DNA from: a bacterium
GTDB lineage: Bacteria; Bdellovibrionota_B; Oligoflexia; Silvanigrellales; Silvanigrellaceae
NCBI GenBank assembly: GCA_009918675.1
Contig: RGDM01000002.1
Span: 1 to 64,000, forward strand
DNA: 64,000 nucleotides
Direction of reading: 5' to 3'
The position numbers were made by a program, and so were the translations under genes. Numbering within the stretch: the first letter of the stretch is position 1; each line of letters begins with the position of its first letter. Of the stretch, positions 56,520-64,000 are shown one piece after another. The notes under the pieces were generated by a model. The model had not been told where the DNA came from, searched no databases, and saw only the letters and a list, made by a program, of their open reading frames with translations.

Positions 56520-57203
56520 TTATTCCTCGTGCGCGTAGGGATTTCTCACAAATATCCAGAACAAAGCGAAAAAAGTGAGCAAAAGTGCAAGCCCCTCCCA
56601 TCCCTGCAGCTCGAGAACTGTTTGACTCACAACCAACGCCAAGGTGAAGGCAAGAATTGAAATCAGCCATGAGCCCAAAACGACCCATTTGCAGCCCATG
56701 AATCGCTGAAAGTCACTGAGATAGAATTGGGCTGAGGGAGTCTTGCGAAATCGCATTCGGAAAACTCGGAACTTTGCATGCCAAAAACGTGCAAAAAGAA
56801 TTGTCCCGAGAACTTTCCCTGTCGCCAAAAATACAAGTGGTTGAATAAGCGATTGACGTGGAATTGAGGCATACGCAACACCCAAAAGCAAAAAAACTGC
56901 AGTCTCGGCCAGGCCGGCGGCCTGAGCGGCTTCTGTCAGATGGAGGCACAAGACGGCGAGGGTGACACTGAGAAGGAGAAGCATCACAAGTGCTGATATA
57001 AATAAGGTCGAAAATTTCCGTAAATCCACGAAAGAACTTTGCAGATAACCTAAGTACCAAACTTCTAACAGGCACATTGCGGCAACCGCACTGACCAGAA
57101 GAGGGATAATGATGAACAGAAAAGTTCGCGCCCGCACGAGCTTCGCGCAGATTTCACGCAACGGTTCAAAGCAAGAGATAGCCCTGTGCAACCAAGTGGA
57201 ATT
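56520..57203 (-). CDS. Integral membrane protein, unknown function
   Basis: About 227 residues with ~6 hydrophobic stretches (for example FLFIIIPLLVSAVAAMCLL, FISALVMLLLLSVTLAVLCL, ALLLTFFALFWIFV). No charged channel or enzymatic motif is seen. It follows the cysteine-rich gene by one base; the start was set at the ATG at 57203 just after that stop, and a frame 7 codons longer overlaps it. It precedes tRNA-Val and could be read into it. No family is recognised. Confidence 0.72.
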   Translation of the reverse strand, partial: NSTWLHRAISCFEPLREICAKLVRARTFLFIIIPLLVSAVAAMCLLEVWYLGYLQSSFVDLRKFSTLFISALVMLLLLSVTLAVLCLHLTEAAQAAGLAETAVFLLLGVAYASIPRQSLIQPLVFLATGKVLGTILFARFWHAKFRVFRMRFRKTPSAQFYLSDFQRFMGCKWVVLGSWLISILAFTLALVVSQTVLELQGWEGLALLLTFFALFWIFVRNPYAHEE

Positions 57204-57207
57204 CATC

Positions 57208-58251
57208 TCAATGCCCAAATTCATTCTTATTAGGAATGAATTTCGTTAATAAAAAATTGGCCCGAGTCAACGCCTCGATGAGCCGATCCCAAGCACCCCT
57301 GCGAAGGACACTCTGAAGGGAATAAATCGCTCGCTCAGATTCGGCTGAGTGGCGCGCCTTCCAGCGATAGTCGGCCTGCTCTCGACGTTTGGCTGCATTT
57401 TCGTAGACCTCTGGAATTAAAAGAGGCTGACGAGTGATCAGCGATAATCCTAAACTTCTATCATCGATAATGGTAAGAAGTGCGTCCAGCCAAGCGAGCC
57501 TCTCAGAGTGAGAACCAGGTGGCTGTAATTGATCACCGCCCAGGGAAAGAACCACGCACTGACCCTCCTGCAGCTGTAATTGGTCAAACACGTCCATCAA
57601 ACGTGCCTGCTGGCCTTTTTGATAAAGTTCCTCAACTCCAGCGCGTGTTAGAACAGTAAATGCGCTATTGTGGACGAGCTGATTTAATTCCACGAGGCGT
57701 GCCCACCAACGCAGTGTCTGACGCTGCTTCATTGTGAGCTCGAAAGAGGTAAAAGGCGACACCCATTCTCCGCTCTGCACAGGGGGAAAATCGTTAACAG
57801 CCGCATGCAGAAGCCAGCTTAAAAGTGCATGTTGAATTTCACAATCGCTTGCGCATTGCAAAAATGCGGACAATTTCATTCGCCGTGCAGAAAACGACTG
57901 CGCAGAAACTTTTTTAAACTCCTGAGCAACCGACAACAACGGGCCCCAGAGCATCTTTTTACCTTGAAGGCAGGGACACACCACCGCACATCCAGGTCCC
58001 CGAGAAGGCTCCGCTTCGCGCCAGACCCAACCAGGACAATTCAAAGTTTCGTCAGATTTTTGGCATGGAAATCGGTCTTCCTTGAGTGCAACCCAGTGCC
58101 CTTCGTAAACTCCATGCTGGCTTTCTCGCGGCGGAAAATTCTCAACTAACGAGCCCATTGCACCCGCGGTTGAAAGCATCCACCGATCATGATTTGCGCA
58201 GGGGTTACCCACTACCAACTGCCCACCTCGGCATTCGATTGACACGTGCAC
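57208..58251 (-). CDS. Cysteine-rich protein of unknown function
   Basis: 347 residues from GTG at 58251; no signal peptide. The first ~100 residues hold seven Cys (ECRGG, NPCANH, PCQK, LNCPGW, GCAVVCPC) that may bind a metal; the rest is helical. Near residue 200 is a helical stretch with a pattern VVLSLGGDQLQPPGSHSERL. I recognise no family. The overlap and order suggest it forms an operon with the membrane protein and, further on, tRNA-Val. The 187-base gap to the L,D-transpeptidase gene holds no gene. Confidence 0.65.
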   Translation of the reverse strand: MHVSIECRGGQLVVGNPCANHDRWMLSTAGAMGSLVENFPPRESQHGVYEGHWVALKEDRFPCQKSDETLNCPGWVWREAEPSRGPGCAVVCPCLQGKKMLWGPLLSVAQEFKKVSAQSFSARRMKLSAFLQCASDCEIQHALLSWLLHAAVNDFPPVQSGEWVSPFTSFELTMKQRQTLRWWARLVELNQLVHNSAFTVLTRAGVEELYQKGQQARLMDVFDQLQLQEGQCVVLSLGGDQLQPPGSHSERLAWLDALLTIIDDRSLGLSLITRQPLLIPEVYENAAKRREQADYRWKARHSAESERAIYSLQSVLRRGAWDRLIEALTRANFLLTKFIPNKNEFGH

Positions 58252-58438
58252 TTAAAGGGTCTTTTGTCTGCCCTCAAGCCTCTTGTTACAGTTTTAATGA
58301 GCGGATTCCAAGCGCGGTCCGATTGCTTGCCCGGTCGCGCTTGGGTAAAACGGAAAGGGAATGCTTTGACGAATCGCTCAAGGATTCACTGAACGTTCGC
58401 CGATAGTGACCAAAGAAAGAGTTATGGAGTGCGTGTCT

Positions 58439-59911
58439 ATGAGGGAGCTGAGCCGAAAGTACAACAACGAGCTGAAACCCACGGGGTTCGCCTGGGGCTT
58501 CGCTAAGTCACTGACGGTCTTGGCATCCTTCAGTATTTTCTTGACGAGCACTGCGAGCAGCGAGGCACAAAAGCCAGAGGCAAACACTCAAGCAACCGCT
58601 GACACCGATTTTAGCTCAAAAACCAGTCAAGAAGCCGCAAAGCCAGCGCAATCCGTGAGCCCGGAGACGGAACATACAAGCAGTCCCGCACAAAAGAACG
58701 ATCAAAATGATGCGACCGCTCCTGTAGCATCTTCGGGTGCACCAGCAACCTCGAATGCAGCCACTCTGCCAGCGACACAAGCCACCGATCGCCAGCCTCA
58801 ACCTGTCGTCAAACATGTTGTTGTTCCGGTTGTCGCAGGTCCTGAAAAACCAATCGGCCACAGTTTAAAAACCCCGGAAGCGCAAAAACGCATTGAAATG
58901 ATGATGGCAAATGCCCATCAAAACGGCAAAGTTGGACCTTTGGTTGCGGCTCCCGCCCCCTCGTTAGAAACCAAACCTTTGGTTGGCGGACAATACGGAT
59001 TCGCTGCCAACGGCCAGTTTTTCGGAGTGCCAAAAGCACTCGTGAGCCTTGGCAGCGTTTCACCAGCCTATGGCCTGGTTGTCGAAAAGCTGCACCATCG
59101 AATGACTTTGTTTAAGCTTGCAAACAGTGGCCGTTACGAAATGATGAAAAGCTATCGTGCAATCACCGGTCGCGATCCGGGTGACAAGATTTCTCGCGGC
59201 GACCTGCGCACACCTGAGGGCATTTATTTCGTCACAGGCCGCATGGACGACCGCACTCTTCCACCCAAGTATGGACGCCTGGCATTCACTCTCGATTACC
59301 CAAACATCTATGACAAAAGACAAAGTAAATCCGGTTACGGAATCTGGATTCACGCGACCGACGACGCGAGCCGACTACAAAAGCCTTTCGACACCGAAGG
59401 ATGCGTGGTTGTTAGCAATGAGGATATTATCGACCTTCAGCAATACATTACGCCTTTTGAAATTCCAGTCGTTATCACTAAAGAAATGACTTCAACGAAT
59501 GAAGATGAACTTCTTCCGACCCGGAAAAAGGCTCTCGAGATGGTGGATGCGTGGCGAAAAGCATGGGAATCCTCGAGCTTTGAATCGTACATGTCCTATT
59601 ATTCAAAAAATTTCCGCTCGCTTGGTAAAAATAAAGAGCAGTGGCAGTCATTCAAATCTCAACTCAGCGATGAACGTGGAAACGGCATTCGCGTGAGTAT
59701 CAGCGAACCAAAGATCGTTGCTTTTGAAGACCAGCTGCTAGTTGTCTTTCTTCAAGATTATCAATCGATCCAGCACTCAGATTTCGGTCGAAAATTTCTT
59801 TACCTCCAGTGGGAGGGAGATCGTTACAGAATCATCGCCGAGAAATGGTACAAGGCTCCAAGGTCGGAGACTGCTCTGAAAGCATTCAAGAGTGCAACAA
59901 AGCAACTCTAA
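58439..59911 (+). CDS. L,D-transpeptidase (YkuD) with NTF2-like C-terminal domain
   Basis: 490 residues. N-terminal signal segment (SLTVLASFSIFLTSTAS), then ~130 residues of Ala/Gln/Pro/Ser-rich linker. The YkuD domain spans ~200-340, with IWIHATDDASRL and catalytic Cys in TEGCVVVSNEDI (the family S/T-x-G-C pattern). The last ~130 residues (AWRKAWESSSFESYMSYYSK to RYRIIAEKWY) are an NTF2-like domain. The enzyme makes 3,3 cross-links or links proteins to peptidoglycan. The start at 58439 is preferred because GGAG lies 9 bases upstream; ATG at 58424 and GTG at 58406 are in frame. Confidence 0.9.
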   Translation: MRELSRKYNNELKPTGFAWGFAKSLTVLASFSIFLTSTASSEAQKPEANTQATADTDFSSKTSQEAAKPAQSVSPETEHTSSPAQKNDQNDATAPVASSGAPATSNAATLPATQATDRQPQPVVKHVVVPVVAGPEKPIGHSLKTPEAQKRIEMMMANAHQNGKVGPLVAAPAPSLETKPLVGGQYGFAANGQFFGVPKALVSLGSVSPAYGLVVEKLHHRMTLFKLANSGRYEMMKSYRAITGRDPGDKISRGDLRTPEGIYFVTGRMDDRTLPPKYGRLAFTLDYPNIYDKRQSKSGYGIWIHATDDASRLQKPFDTEGCVVVSNEDIIDLQQYITPFEIPVVITKEMTSTNEDELLPTRKKALEMVDAWRKAWESSSFESYMSYYSKNFRSLGKNKEQWQSFKSQLSDERGNGIRVSISEPKIVAFEDQLLVVFLQDYQSIQHSDFGRKFLYLQWEGDRYRIIAEKWYKAPRSETALKAFKSATKQL

Positions 59912-59950
59912 TGAGTTGAGCGCCGGACACGGACGGAGGGTGCCGCGAAG

Positions 59951-60946
59951 ATGCCAGTGACAGCTCCAAAAAACTCACGTAACAAGCGACTTCATCTCGT
60001 TTTCTTTACAGATGCTTCAAAAACTAAATCCACTTCGATCAGTTTGCGAAATTTGGGAATTGTAATTTGTCTTGTTGTGCTTTTTTTTGTTGCCGCTACA
60101 GGTTCACTCTTTTTTTATCGCGACAATAAAAACCTTCTCATTCAAAAAGATGAGTACATTCGAGAGCTAAAGTCGGCAATTGCATCGGTTGCAGTGACAA
60201 ACGAAAAAAGTCAAACAACAATGGCGAATGAGGCGGATCCTCAAACCGAACTTGCGCGTCGTGTTTCTAAGGAAATTCAATTTCCATCACCTCAAGATAA
60301 GAAGTCCAATCCGCAAGTGGCCGACAACACCTTGGCAAATTTGCAGTCGAGTCTTTCAAGCCTAAGTACTGTGAGTGCGAACCTTGCACGCTCAGACAAG
60401 GCAGACTCAAAGCCGACCACACCTATTAATTTTGCAAAGCGTGACTCGGAAGGCAAAACACAAAACAACCCACCAAGTGCCGATAAATCAGTTTCTGCTC
60501 GCGATCTCGCCTCAGTCCCAGAACCAACCACCTCTGGTACTAAGCAAACCATTCCGCTTTCCGGAGTTCATCTACAGCAGGGCCACGCGACGGAAGTGAA
60601 TGGACAAACAACGTTACACTTTCAGCTCATCAACACTTCGCGAACACGCGGTCAGAGCTGGACAGGCCGGGTTTGTGGCATCGCCGAAGTCGGAGCAACC
60701 GGAAATTCGCCAAATCCTGCACCATCAAAACTTGTGAGCGGATTCATTGCTATTCCGAGTGGAAATCGCGTCGAATCAGCACAAAACCCGACCAACGGCT
60801 GCGCAGATGGCGAATTGGTTCGGTTTTCGAGGCTTCGCCCGACCGAACTCGTCGTACCAGCCAAGCAGGACGCAATTAAGCGTGTGACAATCTTTTTTGT
60901 CGAGTCAAACAGCAACCGCACGCTCACCCAAGAGATTGAACTTTAA
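59951..60946 (+). CDS. Bitopic membrane protein with periplasmic beta domain
   Basis: 331 residues. A basic cytoplasmic stretch (KNSRNKRLHLVFFTD, resembling the N-terminal region of some M23 peptidases, with no peptidase domain here) is followed by one membrane helix (residues ~37-56), then a low-complexity Ser/Asn linker (~60-200). The final ~120 residues include two Cys (VCGIAEV, NGCADGE) and a beta-type pattern. Expected function unknown; possibly a cell-envelope scaffold next to the L,D-transpeptidase, 39 bases upstream. Confidence 0.75.
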   Translation: MPVTAPKNSRNKRLHLVFFTDASKTKSTSISLRNLGIVICLVVLFFVAATGSLFFYRDNKNLLIQKDEYIRELKSAIASVAVTNEKSQTTMANEADPQTELARRVSKEIQFPSPQDKKSNPQVADNTLANLQSSLSSLSTVSANLARSDKADSKPTTPINFAKRDSEGKTQNNPPSADKSVSARDLASVPEPTTSGTKQTIPLSGVHLQQGHATEVNGQTTLHFQLINTSRTRGQSWTGRVCGIAEVGATGNSPNPAPSKLVSGFIAIPSGNRVESAQNPTNGCADGELVRFSRLRPTELVVPAKQDAIKRVTIFFVESNSNRTLTQEIEL

Positions 60947-61044
60947 GAACAATTTCTTTTGTTTGAATGTTTTTTCCAGCACCGCTCATCTTCAGCCGAA
61001 GTCCTTCCGATTGCTTTGATATAACGAAAACTGGAGGGCTGCTT

Positions 61045-61893
61045 ATGAAACAGCGGAATCTGGTGATGGCTTACGTTTTGGCCACTTCATCAGTGAGCAC
61101 CCTGATGGGTGGATTCGTCGCCTGTGGCGCGCAGTCTTATCGTGTCTCTGTTCATGGTGAGTCACCAGAAAAAGTTGACAGGCCACATACCGGAACGAGT
61201 GGGGCGAATCTTGCTGCTGGTAACCTCCCGGGAGTGCATAGCGCTTCCGGCTGGAAACGGAACCTACCGATTCGCTTTTTCACCAGTGACGAAATCAAGA
61301 GTGAATCTATTCAGCAACTGCAGACAGCAATGAAAACTTGGGAAACTGCAATCGGCAAACCCCTTTTCAAATATGAGGGCGAAGAAAAGAAACACGGCTC
61401 GGCGTTCAGGCAACTCTACGAGCCTCTAAACGACGCTATCAACGGTAACTATTTCGACAACAGTTGGTTCAAGGCTACAGGAAAGTCGAACAGCGTGATT
61501 GCGACGACAATTTGGGAAAACGACCCAAAGGATACGAGCTCCATTGTCAAAGCTGATATTCGCTACAATGCGGAGTTTTATATTTTTGGCAACTCGCTTT
61601 CAGAATTCAGTGAAGGAAAGCGGACTATTGTCGACATGGAGAGTCTGGCGTTACATGAACTTGGGCACCTTCTCGGGTTAACCCACATGAACGAATCAGA
61701 GGATCGCTTTAGCGTTATGAATCCTTCACTCTTCATTGGTGAAGGGATGATCACTCGAAAGTTGAGCAAGGGCGATATTTCTCGAATTCGCTCAGTTTAT
61801 GGAGTTGGTGACCCGACGCTCGCACAGGCACTGGAAACAGCCGATGAGTCCGGCGGTTCAGAGTTAGAAAACTCTGAACAAAGCAAAATGTAA
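61045..61893 (+). CDS. Matrixin-type metalloprotease lipoprotein
   Basis: 282 residues. Signal peptide with lipobox region GGFVAC near residue 26 (lipidated Cys). The catalytic zinc motif HELGHLLGLTH (HExxHxxGxxH) and the downstream Met-turn SVMNPS are intact, which places it among metzincins of the matrixin type. GGAGG lies 8 bases before the ATG; the open frame starting 26 codons earlier has no support. A long negatively charged tail (LETADESGGSELENSEQSKM) follows. Being lipid-anchored, it probably acts on envelope or extracellular proteins. Confidence 0.9.
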   Translation: MKQRNLVMAYVLATSSVSTLMGGFVACGAQSYRVSVHGESPEKVDRPHTGTSGANLAAGNLPGVHSASGWKRNLPIRFFTSDEIKSESIQQLQTAMKTWETAIGKPLFKYEGEEKKHGSAFRQLYEPLNDAINGNYFDNSWFKATGKSNSVIATTIWENDPKDTSSIVKADIRYNAEFYIFGNSLSEFSEGKRTIVDMESLALHELGHLLGLTHMNESEDRFSVMNPSLFIGEGMITRKLSKGDISRIRSVYGVGDPTLAQALETADESGGSELENSEQSKM

Positions 61894-61918
61894 ATGTAGC
61901 TCTTCAACCTTGCACCCA

Positions 61919-62854
61919 TTAAACGTCTTTCTTGCGCTGTATGAGCCAGGCACGATGTATGAGTTCATTGCGAAAGTCGGGCGGTAGAGTCTTCTTCGAA
62001 ATATCCGTAACAGAATATGAGTTGATAATCTCTTCGGCCATTTTAAAACTTCTCAAATTATTTGAAAAAAACAACGTTCCATCGGGCCTCAGTCGCTTCA
62101 TACATTGCTCAACCAACCAGAGATGATCACGCTGAACATCAAAGGTTCCCTTCATCTTCTTCGAATTTGAAAAAGATGGCGGGTCAAGAAAAATCAAATC
62201 ATAGAAATCGCCTTGCACAGGTTCTGTCAACCACGCCAAGACGTCGGCCCTGATCAAGGGATGCTGAACTGGAGAGAACCCATTCAATTTGAAATTTTCC
62301 GATGCCCAGTCGAGATACGTCTGGCTCATGTCGACAGAAATCACTTGTCGAGCCCCAGCATGTATCGCGTGAGCACTCACGGTTCCCGTGTAACAAAATA
62401 AATTGAGTACCCGCAGTCCCGAGGCGCGTTCAGCAACCCAACGACGTGACAATCTGTGATCGAGAAAAAGCCCTGTATCGAGATAGTCAGACAAGTTAAC
62501 AATAAACTTCAGCTGACCCTCGGTAACCACGTGCAAGGCAGTTTTCTGCGCAACCTTTTCATACTGAGAAAGCCCTTTTTTTCGCTGTCGCTCTTTAATG
62601 TAGATCTCTTCGTCTCGAGCTGCAAAAACGGTCTTTAAGCCCTCAATGACATCGACAAAATGCCGCTCGTCACGTTCTTGCAAAACTGCATTGAAATAGC
62701 GATAGACGACGAATTTTCCTGCATAGAAGTCAATTGATACCGCGTATTCAGGAATGTCGCGGTCGTAGATACGATACGCTGTACAAGGAAACCTCTCAGC
62801 CCAAACCGAAAGCTGCTTGACGTTCTTTTTGAGGCGATTGGTAAATGAATTCAT
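61919..62854 (-). CDS. RlmK-type 23S rRNA methyltransferase (stand-alone)
   Basis: 311 residues that align with the C-terminal (RlmK) half of E. coli RlmKL. Matching segments are NRLKKNVKQLSVWAE, YRIYDRDIPEY, DYLDTGLFLDHR, NLFCYTGTVSAHA, VDMSQTYLDWASENF, FDLIFLDPPSF-type FYDLIFLDPPSFSNSKKMKG and FDVQRDH. RlmK adds m7G at position 2069. The THUMP-bearing RlmL half is absent, so the enzyme is a single-domain form. Start set at ATG 62854 (MNSF); a TTG two codons upstream is possible. Convergent with the metalloprotease gene 25 bases away. Confidence 0.92.
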   Translation of the reverse strand: MNSFTNRLKKNVKQLSVWAERFPCTAYRIYDRDIPEYAVSIDFYAGKFVVYRYFNAVLQERDERHFVDVIEGLKTVFAARDEEIYIKERQRKKGLSQYEKVAQKTALHVVTEGQLKFIVNLSDYLDTGLFLDHRLSRRWVAERASGLRVLNLFCYTGTVSAHAIHAGARQVISVDMSQTYLDWASENFKLNGFSPVQHPLIRADVLAWLTEPVQGDFYDLIFLDPPSFSNSKKMKGTFDVQRDHLWLVEQCMKRLRPDGTLFFSNNLRSFKMAEEIINSYSVTDISKKTLPPDFRNELIHRAWLIQRKKDV

Positions 62855-62885
62855 GAGCAATGACCCTGGTTAGGAAAACGACGGG

Positions 62886-63248
62886 TCAGAGTCTGCTAGT
62901 GGAGTATTCCTCAAACAATGACCAGCAGCGATTATCCCGGCTAAAAAATGCGAGCATTACTCGCTCCTGCTCCCACGTCTTATACGTCGCCGAGCGGAAA
63001 GTGTAGTAGCGAAGATAAAGTCCAGAGCTCTTTCCAGAGACCATATTGTCTGGTGTTGGCATGAAGTCATCGAGATAGTAGCATTCAGCACCATCCATCC
63101 GCATAAACGGAAGAACTACAGGCACACCAAGGTCTTTGCGCTTCTCAGGCACACTCACGCATGCCGCCAATGATGAACAAAGCATGGCCAAACTGAGGCA
63201 AAACAAAGCCGAACCATGAGACCGGCAACCCGACAACCGCATCCACAT
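62886..63248 (-). CDS. Small lipoprotein, unknown function
   Basis: About 120 residues from the ATG at 63248. Signal peptide with hydrophobic ALFCLSLAMLCSSLAAC, lipobox LAAC. The mature part has DGAECYYLDDF and RDNRCWSLFEEY, two Cys that could pair. Upstream start codons in frame reach 63443 but would add an uncharacteristic leader overlapping the divergent gene. No clear ribosome site is seen. No family is recognised. Confidence 0.62.
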   Translation of the reverse strand: MWMRLSGCRSHGSALFCLSLAMLCSSLAACVSVPEKRKDLGVPVVLPFMRMDGAECYYLDDFMPTPDNMVSGKSSGLYLRYYTFRSATYKTWEQERVMLAFFSRDNRCWSLFEEYSTSRL

Positions 63249-63393
63249 GGACTTGCATATTGAGTTGTTAAAAATCGCTGCCATAATGATCGGTATCACG
63301 GCTTTCCCCCCCCGGCCCTCTCCAGCGTGTTTCGGTTCCCGAGCGCACAGCATGAGCCGGCACTGGGAATGTTTTTCAACAAGGGATGTGTTG

Positions 63394-64000
63394 ATGACTT
63401 TTGATGGGAAATTCTGTTCAAACACGCAGCTGGGGTTTTCCAATCAACGCCCTCGCATCAAATGGGCAAAAGCTGCGCGGCTCGCAGCCAACATGAGTAG
63501 AATTTTTGGCCTGGCTCTCGCGCTCTTGGTTGCAGCATGCACAACAAGCAAAACCGACGCAGAAAGTTCACGCACGGCTCAACAGCGGGAAGATATCAAA
63601 TCCCTGCTCGCTGCAGGCCGACTTATCGACTGCAAACTCATCAATCAAGAGTGGTTTATTCCTGGAGATGTAAAACAGGCTCAAGTCGTACGCAGCGAAG
63701 GCAAATGGTCGCTCATTTACGAAGCAATACTGAGATCTGGTCCACGTACGGTCTTTCAGAGCCTCACCCCTGGTCTCGCTTTTCAGGGTGACGGGGTCGT
63801 CCTAGGCACGCAGAAAGCACCACTCGTCAGTGATTTGCGAACCTTTGAAGACGCTGGGCGACATCCATGGACTGTCAGTCGAGTGAGAATTCCTGGTTCG
63901 GAGCTTTCTAACGGAATGGTTGAAGTGGTTGTCAAAGATTCTATCCGGCGTTCAATTTTGTCCGTTCCTGCGAATGAGTCAGTGCAGCAAATCTGGCCGG
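63394..64000 (+). CDS. Lipoprotein, unknown function (partial, 3' end beyond window)
   Basis: The frame is open to the last base with no stop. The ATG at 63394 has AAGGGATG 7 bases upstream and leads into a hydrophobic segment ending in the lipobox AAC (RIFGLALALLVAACTTSK). An in-frame ATG at 63493 lies just before this segment and would give a textbook short signal peptide, but has no ribosome site. The rest (TPGLAFQGDGVVLGTQKAPL) shows a soluble beta-type pattern and no recognised motif. It is divergent from the small lipoprotein gene. Confidence 0.72.
   Translation, partial: MTFDGKFCSNTQLGFSNQRPRIKWAKAARLAANMSRIFGLALALLVAACTTSKTDAESSRTAQQREDIKSLLAAGRLIDCKLINQEWFIPGDVKQAQVVRSEGKWSLIYEAILRSGPRTVFQSLTPGLAFQGDGVVLGTQKAPLVSDLRTFEDAGRHPWTVSRVRIPGSELSNGMVEVVVKDSIRRSILSVPANESVQQIWP

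Noticed and set aside
63306..63313. Run of eight C residues in the gap between the small lipoproteins as a phase-variation tract
   Set aside because: The likely start codons of both genes lie outside it, so it would not shift a reading frame, and no other support exists.

Overview
The window is a gene-dense chromosomal segment of a Gram-negative bacterium. It encodes an outer-membrane assembly and LPS export inventory (BamB-like, TamA/TamB-like, LptD), many signal-peptidase-II lipoproteins, a periplasmic L,D-transpeptidase, a chemoreceptor and CsrA. Base composition looks near 50% GC. Delta-60 propeller repeats, large periplasmic TPR/coiled-coil operons, acidic and low-complexity proteins, and an RdgC-like protein point to a deltaproteobacterium-like lineage such as Bdellovibrionota/Oligoflexia or Myxococcota. 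That placement is an inference from gene content, not from a marker-gene search. I see no rRNA, CRISPR array, insertion sequence or prophage. Genes are closely packed, with many 1-11 bp start/stop overlaps.

Layout. 1-2 kb: a periplasmic beta-carbonic anhydrase, cut by the window edge, and a chemoreceptor. 2-4.7 kb: SRP RNA, dnaX with a ten-A slippage-type tract, and a hyper-acidic small protein ending in a strong terminator. 4.7-8.8 kb: a minus-strand operon YfgM-like / BamB-like / YbeY / CorC-HlyC. 8.8-9.9 kb: a leader rich in GGA motifs and a CsrA with a long tail. 10-18.2 kb: a 2.1-kilodalton-residue cadherin/delta-60 lipoprotein divergent from a probable outer-membrane barrel protein. 18.2-22.6 kb: tRNA-Met(CAT), topoisomerase III, a lipoprotein and an inositol-monophosphatase-family enzyme. 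22.6-24.5 kb: an RdgC-like protein and a secreted unknown. 24.5-27 kb: rlmM-hisH-hisF. 27-30.4 kb: ParA followed by a DUF3102-like HTH protein instead of ParB, then a Tat-type exported protein. 30.4-33 kb: TPR lipoprotein, TcdA and an RRM protein.

33-49.7 kb: a long, apparently continuous minus-strand run: helical protein, tamB, tamA, dus, then five genes (periplasmic coiled-coil/beta protein, helical protein, giant TPR protein, TPR lipoprotein, stand-alone receiver domain). These five look like one envelope-spanning machine and are the best candidate here for a little-described system. 49.8-55 kb: accD-folC-lptD, linking fatty acid, folate and LPS export genes. 55-64 kb: a MurA homologue lacking the catalytic lysine, tRNA-Val(TAC), two unknown genes, an L,D-transpeptidase with an NTF2-like tail, a bitopic protein, a matrixin-like metalloprotease lipoprotein, a stand-alone RlmK-type rRNA methyltransferase and two small lipoproteins, the last cut by the window end.

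All identities come from reading motifs by eye. No database search was run.
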